Assembly: GCA_003554685.1 (NCBI GenBank)
Contig: PWHA01000335.1
Coordinates: 1 to 11,524, forward strand
Reading direction: 5' to 3'
DNA from: Halanaerobiaceae bacterium
GTDB lineage: Bacteria; Bacillota; Halanaerobiia; Halanaerobiales; Halarsenatibacteraceae
DNA: 11,524 nucleotides
The position numbers and the translations under genes are program-made. Each line of letters begins with the position of its first letter. Positions within the stretch are counted from its first letter, which is position 1. Shown in pieces: positions 7,014 through 11,524 of the stretch. The notes beneath the pieces were generated by a model that saw only the letters and a program-made list of their open reading frames with translations, was not told where the DNA came from and did no database searches.

Positions 7014-7162
7014 TAAAATATTCCTCCTTGCATGTTTTTTTAACCGGTTAATTTATTAACAATTACAGGGTGACTCTTACCCTGAGATCACCTCCTTCAG
7101 CTGACCTGTTTCAGGGAAGATATCCAGAGATTAATAGATTAATTTTCCCTGTTTCCTCTACC
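7014..7162 (-). other. Long 5' leader of the TRAP operon
   Basis: About 150 nt lie between the predicted sigma-54 start site and dctP. The leader holds an inverted repeat CAGGGT (7066-7071)/ACCCTG (7079-7084), the palindrome TTAACCGGTTAA (7040-7051), and a partly overlapping GTTAAT/ATTAAC repeat (7047-7060), so two pairings exclude each other. A perfect SD-like AAGGAGGTGA (about 7087-7096) has no start codon at a usable distance. No known riboswitch was recognised. Confidence 0.45.
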
Positions 7163-7171
7163 AGTTATATA

Positions 7172-7189
7172 ATGCAATTTTTGTGCCAG
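7172..7189 (-). promoter_or_regulatory. Sigma-54 (-24/-12) promoter of the TRAP-rocB operon
   Basis: On the minus strand the site reads CTGGCACAAAAATTGCAT. This gives TGGCAC (-24) and TTGCAT (-12) with exactly 10 bp between the invariant GG and GC, matching the sigma-54 consensus TGGCAC-N5-TTGCW. Transcription should start near 7162. The adjacent gene for a sigma-54 activator, on the same strand and just upstream, supports the call. Sigma-54 genes themselves are not in the window. Confidence 0.9.
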
Positions 7190-7307
7190 TAATTCCGGAG
7201 TTAAGATTATTTTAATGAGATGGCTCATAGGAAAAAATATTAAAACTAGCTTCAGGTAATTTTCGCGGTCCACTGCCCCGTACTATGGGGAATAAGAGCT
7301 AATCCTA

Positions 7308-7329
7308 TTTGATTAAATTTTGATTAAAT
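7308..7329. repeat. 11-bp tandem direct repeat, candidate activator binding sites
   Basis: TTTGATTAAAT occurs twice head to tail at 7308-7318 and 7319-7329. The period of about one helical turn would place two bound dimers on the same DNA face. It lies about 120-140 bp upstream of the -24 element, a usual distance for an enhancer of a sigma-54 activator. This role is an inference. Confidence 0.45.
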
Positions 7330-7348
7330 TTCCGGCAAATATGGTGAG

Positions 7349-7383
7349 AAAAATAAAATCAGGACTGCCGGCAGCAGCCCTGA
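7349..7383 (-). terminator. Rho-independent terminator of the sigma-54 regulator gene
   Basis: A 10-bp stem TCAGGGCTGC/GCAGTCCTGA with one G-T pair and a 5-nt loop occupies 7359-7383. On the minus strand it is followed directly by TTTTATTTTT (7349-7358). It lies about 70 nt after the regulator stop codon and isolates the regulator transcript from the sigma-54 promoter. Confidence 0.92.
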
Positions 7384-7403
7384 AATAATAATTTGAAAAA
7401 TTA

Positions 7404-7415
7404 TTTGGCGCCAAA
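7404..7415. promoter_or_regulatory. 12-bp perfect palindrome, candidate upstream activating sequence
   Basis: TTTGGCGCCAAA is a perfect dyad in AT-rich DNA about 215 bp upstream of the -24 element and between the regulator stop and its terminator. Fis-type helix-turn-helix dimers of the NtrC family bind dyads like this. The protein-site match is not proven. Confidence 0.45.
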
Positions 7416-7452
7416 AATATTTTCATCTGCAAAATTGCTTTTCAGGCGGGTT

Positions 7453-8910
7453 TTAATTATCAATCCCGTATTTTTTAATCCTGTACTGCAGGCTCTGACG
7501 GCTGAGACCCAATTCTCCGGCTGCCCGGCTGACATTGCCATTAAATCTGGCCAGTGTGGCCCTGATGTAATTCTTTTCCCAACTGTTCAAAAGCTCTGGC
7601 AGTGTGGTATTTTCCTCCACTGGATGCCGGTCAAAATCTTCGCCGGGATTATTAAGCTTCTTTCCCATCCTTTCTGTTTCGAAAGGAGCCTCCTGTTCCC
7701 TGGTGGTTTCCGGTATTTCCAGCAGATGAAAATCCACCTGCTCCTCACCGATAATATTCTCTCTGTCAATCAGGTTCATGGCACCCTCAATAACATGCTT
7801 GAGCTGTCTGACATTTCCCGGCCAACTGTATTCCAGAAATATCTGCTGCAATCTTTCCGAAATGCCCTGCACCTCAAGATTAAACTTCCTGTTATACTCT
7901 TTAATAAAAAATTCAGTCAGGGATAGAATATCCCGGCGGCGTTCCTTGAGCAGTGGAAGTTTTATTAAGATAACTGCTAGACGATAAAATAGATCTTCTC
8001 TCAGGCTGCCATTTCTGATGGCCTTGAGAGGAGAGACGGTCATGGTGGCAATTATCCTGACATCAACCTCAATCTCCTCTCGCCCCCCCACTGGCCGGAC
8101 CTTTCCCTCCTGGAGAACCCGGAGCAGTTTGGCCTGCAGGGCAGCTGAGAGGGAATCGATCTCATCCAGCAGCAGAGTTCCTCCGGAAGCCTGCTGGAAC
8201 AAACCCTTTCTGTCAACAGCTCCGGTAAAACCGCCCCGTCTGGTGCCGAAAAGGATTCCTTCCAGGAGAGAATCGGGCAGAGCCGCGCAGTTCTGGGCAA
8301 CAAAAGGACTGTTGCGGCGGGGGCTGGCAGCATGAATGCCCTGGGCAAACAGTTCCTTGCCGGTCCCGGTGGCTCCGATCAACAGTACCGGGGAATCATT
8401 GACTGCTGCCTGCCGGGCGGTTTTCAGTACCTGCTTAATTTCCGGACTGCTGCCACGGATATCTTCCAGGGTGTAGCTAGTAACCTGGCTGCCGCTTCTT
8501 TTCCTGGTAAAAAGCTTCTCCTGCAGCTGGTTTAATTTCAAGTAAAGATTTTTTAGCTCGGTAATATCCTGAGCAACTTCCAGAGCCCAGATTTTATTGC
8601 CAGCCAGCCTGAGGGGATAAGTGGAATTCAGGGTTGTTATCTTCTGGCCATACTTGTTAAAATAGCTCTGCTCCTGATTGAGGATGCTCTCAGCCCCGGA
8701 GAGCACCCGGAGCAGGGTGCTGCTTTCCAAAGACAACCCAGGAAAGCTTTCCAGCAGCGGCAGCCCCAGCACCGCCTCCACCTCCATGCTTTCCATTTCA
8801 GCCATTTTTTTATTATAGAAAACAGTGATGCCCTGCTCGTTAACAATATGAATGCCCTCGTTAAGAAAATCTAATATTTCCGGTTTGAGACCGGCCGGCT
8901 GCTTTTTCAT
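7453..8910 (-). CDS. rocR: PAS-domain sigma-54-dependent transcriptional activator, RocR-like
   Basis: Bacterial enhancer-binding protein that uses ATP to open sigma-54 promoters. The 485 residues form three parts: an N-terminal PAS sensor (about 10-118), an AAA+ domain (about 150-385), and a Fis-type helix-turn-helix at 459-482 (NVSRAAGELGLSRQSLQYRI). Walker A is GATGTGKE (179-186), Walker B is LLLDEI (246-251), and the second-region motif is REDLFYRL (304-311). The sigma-54-contacting loop reads GGFTGA (226-231) rather than GAFTGA. With no receiver domain, it probably senses a small molecule through PAS, as RocR does for ornithine or citrulline. The ATG at 8910 has GGGAGG 7 nt upstream. It is transcribed toward the TRAP-rocB operon and ends at its own terminator. 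RocR identity is by resemblance and context, not proven orthology. Confidence 0.9.
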   Translation of the reverse strand: MKKQPAGLKPEILDFLNEGIHIVNEQGITVFYNKKMAEMESMEVEAVLGLPLLESFPGLSLESSTLLRVLSGAESILNQEQSYFNKYGQKITTLNSTYPLRLAGNKIWALEVAQDITELKNLYLKLNQLQEKLFTRKRSGSQVTSYTLEDIRGSSPEIKQVLKTARQAAVNDSPVLLIGATGTGKELFAQGIHAASPRRNSPFVAQNCAALPDSLLEGILFGTRRGGFTGAVDRKGLFQQASGGTLLLDEIDSLSAALQAKLLRVLQEGKVRPVGGREEIEVDVRIIATMTVSPLKAIRNGSLREDLFYRLAVILIKLPLLKERRRDILSLTEFFIKEYNRKFNLEVQGISERLQQIFLEYSWPGNVRQLKHVIEGAMNLIDRENIIGEEQVDFHLLEIPETTREQEAPFETERMGKKLNNPGEDFDRHPVEENTTLPELLNSWEKNYIRATLARFNGNVSRAAGELGLSRQSLQYRIKKYGIDN

Positions 8911-9010
8911 GCTCTGCCCTCCCCCAAGCTCTCGACAGGTTTTTTCATAGATCTTTTGACATTACCCGAGCTCTTATCCTGAACGATGAACAGCAGAATT
9001 ATTTGCCTGT

Positions 9011-9032
9011 ATTAATATTAATAATTATATCA
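9011..9032 (-). promoter_or_regulatory. Possible extended -10 promoter of the regulator gene with a palindrome at the start site
   Basis: TGATATAAT (9024-9032) is an extended -10 element with no good -35 box, about 110 nt before the regulator start. The 12-bp palindrome ATTAATATTAAT (9011-9022) lies over the expected start of transcription and could be an operator. Being AT-rich, both could arise by chance. Confidence 0.4.
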
Positions 9033-9090
9033 TAATTATAAGCGGGCAGCCAGCCAGCAGAAAATATTGAGAGTCAGGCAGTGGGAGGAA

Positions 9091-9393
9091 TTAAAACTTT
9101 ACCGCTGTACCGTAGGCCACAATTTCTGCAGTTCCCCGGCTGATGGTGGCGGTGGCAAAACGGAAACCCAGCACAGCATCGGCTCCCATCTCTTCTGCTT
9201 CAGCCACCATATCTTCTACGGCCTCATCCCTGGCATCCTTAAGCAGATCGGTATACTCCTTAACATCTCCCCCGGTTAAATGCCGAACTCCTGCCATAAT
9301 ATCCTTGCCCAGGTGAACCGCTTTCATTTCGCTGCCTCTTACCAGTCCGAGAACTTCATAGTCCTTTTTTAGATCCGTGGTTGAAATTAACAT
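9091..9393 (-). CDS. YbjQ-family (UPF0145) protein
   Basis: Small cytoplasmic protein of the widespread YbjQ/UPF0145 family, which forms pentamers and has no settled function. The 100 residues cover the whole domain: LGLVRGSEMKAV near the N-terminus, the helical middle ARDEAVEDMVAEAEEMGADAVLGFRF (longer than the cited piece), and the terminal strand SRGTAEIVAYGTAVKF. The ATG at 9393 is chosen because GGGAGGT precedes it by 7 nt; an in-frame ATG 12 codons upstream has no ribosome binding site. It stands alone, with a promoter at 9437-9445 and no clear terminator. Nothing ties it to the TRAP operon. Confidence 0.9.
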   Translation of the reverse strand: MLISTTDLKKDYEVLGLVRGSEMKAVHLGKDIMAGVRHLTGGDVKEYTDLLKDARDEAVEDMVAEAEEMGADAVLGFRFATATISRGTAEIVAYGTAVKF

Positions 9394-9436
9394 GGTAATT
9401 ACCTCCCTGGTATGATTGAAAAATTGCATAATAATA

Positions 9437-9445
9437 ATTATACCA
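9437..9445 (-). promoter_or_regulatory. Extended -10 promoter of the YbjQ-family gene
   Basis: TGGTATAAT on the minus strand is a consensus extended -10 (TGn-TATAAT) about 44 nt before the start codon. The -35 region (TTCCAG at 17-bp spacing) is poor. The rest of the 9394-9707 interval carries only this and the divergent plus-strand promoter. Confidence 0.5.
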
Positions 9446-9570
9446 GAAAAATCAAAATACTGGAAGCCCTAAAAATCTCTGGTTTTAAACCTGATCCAGG
9501 CAGCAGCCAAAAAACTTCAGCAGAATTAGGTAAATTTATCTAATAGACAGGTAATATGTAAAAAATTTGC

Positions 9571-9599
9571 TTGAACTTAACTCCTGGGCAGGGTATAAT
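9571..9599 (+). promoter_or_regulatory. Sigma-A promoter of the DUF1475-DUF3159 unit
   Basis: TTGAAC (9571-9576), a 17-bp spacer and TATAAT (9594-9599) form a near-consensus promoter. The start site would be near 9606, leaving a leader of about 100 nt that is AT-rich with no firm structure. Confidence 0.8.
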
Positions 9600-9707
9600 T
9601 TAGCTTAAAGAGTTCCGAAAGAATTATTTCCGGAAGAATTGTAATTTTTTACTGGAAGATATGTTTTTGAAAAAAATATATTTTTTTGCTGACGGGGGTA
9701 AAATTAT

Positions 9708-10058
9708 ATGAAACTGACCAAACTGGTGGCAGTGCTGGGGTTGACTGCCCTGACAGCTGTTATTTTAAATGGATTTATCAACGGCAGTTTCAGCCAGAAC
9801 GGGGCGGAGTTGCTGGCCAATCCCTGGGGAATAGTTTCACTGGTTGACCTCTATGTGGGATTTATTATCTTTTCCCTCTGGATTGCCTTTCGGGAGAAGA
9901 GCCCTGGCAAAGCAGGTCTCTGGATTGTTTTAATGATGGTGCTGGGATTTTTCACCGCCAGTCTTTATCTAATAATAGTTATCAGACAGAGCAGGGGAGA
10001 CTGGCTGACCTTCTTTCTGGGAGCAAGGAAGGAGAAATTATTAGCTGATGCTGGTTAA
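9708..10058 (+). CDS. DUF1475-family membrane protein
   Basis: Function unknown. The 116 residues contain three predicted membrane helices (about 5-23, 41-61 and 70-93), with the conserved stretch NPWGIVSLVDLYVGF (38-52) that marks the DUF1475 family. No catalytic or metal-binding motif is visible. GGGGGT lies about 8 nt before the ATG. The 3' end overlaps the next gene by 11 nt, so the two are translated from one message. The plus orientation sets this pair apart from the rest of the window. Confidence 0.85.
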   Translation: MKLTKLVAVLGLTALTAVILNGFINGSFSQNGAELLANPWGIVSLVDLYVGFIIFSLWIAFREKSPGKAGLWIVLMMVLGFFTASLYLIIVIRQSRGDWLTFFLGARKEKLLADAG

Positions 10059-10713
10059 GGAGCTGTTTGAAGAGTTTAAAACTGTAACTTCGGGAAAAAC
10101 CTTTGATGCCCTGCTGCCTCCCCTGGTCTTTCTGCTGGTGAACAGCTTTTTAGGGCTCAATCCTGCTGTAATTCTTTCCCTGGGCCTGGCAGCTCTGCTA
10201 GGCACAATCCGCCTGCTCCGAAATCAGACCTGGTATTATGCCCTGGGAGGTCTGCTGGCGGTTGCTGCCGCCTCCGGTCTGGCAATTCTAACCAGAAGTG
10301 CGACAGGTTATTTCATCCCCTCTCTCATCAGCAGCACCTTTTTACTGCTGCTGGCTGCTGGCAGCCTGCTGGCCGGGAAACCGCTGGCAGCCTGGGCCAG
10401 CCACCTGACCAGGGGGTGGCCGCTGGAATGGTTCTGGCGGCAGGATGTTAAACCAGCCTATCGCGAGGTGACAATTGTCTGGTCAGGCTTTTTTGCTCTG
10501 AGGCTCATAATTCAGATCATCCTTTTTCGGACCGGTGATGCTGTCAGACTTGGCTGGACCAGCACTCTGCTGGGCTGGCCAGTAACAGTTCTGGTGCTGG
10601 TCTTCAGCTATATCTATGGCATCTGGAGACTGCACAGCCTGGGAGGCCCCGGTGTCCAGGAATTTCAGGCCGGCAAGAGGCCTCCCTGGGAGGGACAGAA
10701 GCGGGGTTTTTAA
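10048..10713 (+). CDS. DUF3159-like integral membrane protein
   Basis: Function unknown. The 221 residues carry about five to six helices (roughly 20-58 as a pair, 62-82, 88-110, 143-161 and 170-193). The pattern KPLAAWASHLTRGWPLEW in the loop, KPAYREVTIVWSGFFALR, and LGWPVTVLVL near the end resemble DUF3159 proteins, best known from actinobacteria. The ATG lies inside the last codons of the DUF1475 gene, with AAGGAG about 12 nt ahead, indicating translational coupling. The C-terminus is a soluble basic tail. The DUF3159 assignment is from remembered motifs. Confidence 0.75.
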   Translation: MLVKELFEEFKTVTSGKTFDALLPPLVFLLVNSFLGLNPAVILSLGLAALLGTIRLLRNQTWYYALGGLLAVAAASGLAILTRSATGYFIPSLISSTFLLLLAAGSLLAGKPLAAWASHLTRGWPLEWFWRQDVKPAYREVTIVWSGFFALRLIIQIILFRTGDAVRLGWTSTLLGWPVTVLVLVFSYIYGIWRLHSLGGPGVQEFQAGKRPPWEGQKRGF

Positions 10714-10879
10714 GTAAGTCTGGTTAAATAAGTCAGATTTTAAGCCCGATTATACGGATGGTTATAAGGCTGGATAGGGCTGTTTGTAAGGCTGGTTATA
10801 GGGCTGGCTGAAATTTAATCGTGCTGGGATTTGAGAATTAGGCAATTACCGTGAGTTATAAGTAAGCCTGATTATCAAA
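10714..10879. repeat. Intergenic region with a degenerate two-copy tandem repeat
   Basis: The two copies of TAAGGCTGG-(TT)-ATAGGGCTG are at 10765-10782 and 10787-10806. A weak 6-bp hairpin AGTCTG/CAGATT (10717-10722 and 10734-10739) followed by TTTAA could end the plus-strand unit, but it is not strong. No gene is seen here. Confidence 0.4.
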
Positions 10880-11068
10880 TTATCCAAAATAGTAGACCAG
10901 GAAAAGATAGATAACGGTAGCAATAAAGGAAGTTAAAAGAGAAGAAATCAGAACCTCCTTTTTGGTGGAGTAGTTTCTTCCCGAACCCAGGATATTTTTA
11001 GATTTAAAGATATACTGAATTACTGCAAAAACGATAAAAAATATGATTCCCTGAATAATCAGGACCAT
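10880..11068 (-). CDS. Small two-helix membrane protein, function unknown
   Basis: The 62 residues have two hydrophobic helices (about 2-20 and 40-61) joined by a basic loop (KSKNILGSGRNYSTKKE). I recognise no family. The ORF is short but credible, because GGGAGGT stands about 10 nt before the ATG and the amino acid pattern is a clean helix-loop-helix hairpin. Its ribosome binding site is contiguous with the end of the upstream repeat array. It could be an accessory subunit or a toxin-like peptide, but nothing in the sequence decides this. Confidence 0.65.
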   Translation of the reverse strand: MVLIIQGIIFFIVFAVIQYIFKSKNILGSGRNYSTKKEVLISSLLTSFIATVIYLFLVYYFG

Positions 11069-11083
11069 TAATCGCTGACCTCC

Positions 11084-11181
11084 CTTCTTTTATCGGTAAC
11101 TTCTATATAGAGGTAACTTCTATTAGAGGTATCTTCTTTTATCGGTAACTTCTATATAGAGATAACTTCTATTAAAAGTAT
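11084..11181. repeat. Tandem repeat array: 49 bp x 2, built from 16-17 bp subunits
   Basis: Two 49-bp copies lie at 11084-11132 and 11133-11181. Within them the 10-mer GGTAACTTCT (or GGTATCTTCT, GATAACTTCT) starts at 11095, 11112, 11128, 11144 and 11161, spaced 17, 16, 16 and 17. The palindrome TCTATATAGA occurs in two subunits. The array fills the gap between the creatininase-family stop and the small membrane protein gene. Confidence 0.85.
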
Positions 11182-11192
11182 CAGGTTTAGTC

Positions 11193-11522
11193 TCAGTCGG
11201 CGATAAATTGTTCGATAAATTTTACAACCTCAGTCAGAGCGGCTGTTATTATCTCTTCCCCCAGCTCCCGGCTGGCCCGGGTGGCATCACCCAGAGCGCC
11301 ATTGGCGGTGAGCTCAGCAAAATCAGCCCCGATGCTGGCCGGGCTTTTAAGGTATTCCCCGGCATAATCCAGCACCTCTCCGGGAGTAAGCTTATCTTTT
11401 TTAACCTTCTCTGGAGCCAGATAGAGCATCTCCGAGACCTCATACTCGCAGGCATGACCGTAGGTTTCTGATTCCACTTTGCTGTCAATAAAATCTTCAA
11501 TAAAGTCAGAGTGCTTAAAGGC
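11193..11522 (-). CDS. Creatininase-family amidohydrolase (partial, N-terminus off the right edge)
   Basis: C-terminal 109 residues of a protein of the creatininase/creatinine amidohydrolase family, zinc-type hydrolases that open cyclic or linear amide bonds. The signature GHACEYEVSEMLYL aligns with the family motif HGGxxETSLML; the usual G is C here. The tail GALGDATRASRELGEEI matches the family's GDPxxAtxEkG ending. The frame stays open to the right edge, so the start lies outside. A GTG inside (near 11477) is not a credible start because family residues continue upstream. The stop is TGA. Substrate unknown; riboflavin-like, creatinine or mycofactocin-type relatives all share this fold. Confidence 0.8.
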   Translation of the reverse strand, partial: AFKHSDFIEDFIDSKVESETYGHACEYEVSEMLYLAPEKVKKDKLTPGEVLDYAGEYLKSPASIGADFAELTANGALGDATRASRELGEEIITAALTEVVKFIEQFIAD

Positions 11523-11524
11523 AG

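Noticed and set aside
7393..7926. Long plus-strand open frames over the sigma-54 regulator
   Set aside because: They overlap a well-supported minus-strand gene, have no ribosome binding site and no family match; compositional shadows.
9042..9057. Second sigma-54 promoter (GG-N10-GC) upstream of the regulator gene
   Set aside because: The spacing fits but the -12 side lacks TTGC and the region is a simple CTGG repeat; chance match.
11187..11195. TGA stop of the creatininase-family gene as a possible selenocysteine codon
   Set aside because: selC is nearby, but only one further codon (GAC) would follow before TAA, and the family ends here; a plain stop is simpler.

Overview
The window reads as chromosomal DNA of an anaerobic, low-to-mid GC Firmicutes-type bacterium, most likely a halophilic Halanaerobiales member (an inference). 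The reasons are strong AGGAGG ribosome binding sites, sigma-A promoters with 17-bp spacers, a RocB/RocR-type sigma-54 regulon, a selenocysteine tRNA, and a TRAP binding protein that has a cleavable signal peptide but no lipobox cysteine and a very acidic C-terminus. That last combination fits a diderm halophile. Nearly everything is on the minus strand; the exception is one two-gene plus-strand unit at 9708-10713.

Layout from high to low coordinates (minus-strand transcription order). At 11524-11193 lies the C-terminal part of a creatininase-family amidohydrolase. A short-period repeat array (11084-11181) then runs into the ribosome binding site of a 62-aa two-helix membrane protein (10880-11068). 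Next comes the plus-strand pair of unknown membrane proteins, DUF1475 and DUF3159, with overlapping reading frames and a good sigma-A promoter. A YbjQ-family protein (9091-9393) follows.

The centrepiece is 8910-1942. It holds a PAS/AAA+/Fis sigma-54 activator resembling RocR (7453-8910) with its own strong terminator, then a near-perfect -24/-12 sigma-54 promoter (7172-7189). Downstream are dctP-dctQ-dctM, a complete tripartite TRAP transporter, and a RocB-like M20 metallopeptidase (1942-3594). Together this looks like an inducible uptake-and-hydrolysis system for an amino-acid-type substrate, perhaps arginine-related, an N-acylated amino acid or a peptide. The PAS protein would sense the substrate, sigma-54 RNA polymerase would make the transporter, and the RocB-like enzyme would process the imported molecule. 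The substrate cannot be read from the sequence. Intergenic DNA between regulator and promoter holds enhancer candidates: an 11-bp tandem repeat and a 12-bp palindrome.

Below rocB come a 15-bp perfect inverted repeat overlapping the selC promoter, tRNA-Sec (selC, 1726-1824), an Hsp20 small heat-shock protein with a good promoter but a puzzling start site, an Hsp20 terminator, and the N-terminal two thirds or less of a TrkH-type potassium channel subunit that runs off the left edge. The most unusual items are the duplicated 52-bp hairpin unit between dctM and rocB, the hairpin over the selC promoter, the repeat array at 11084-11181, and the Hsp20 start/SD conflict. No CRISPR array, insertion sequence or phage gene was seen.
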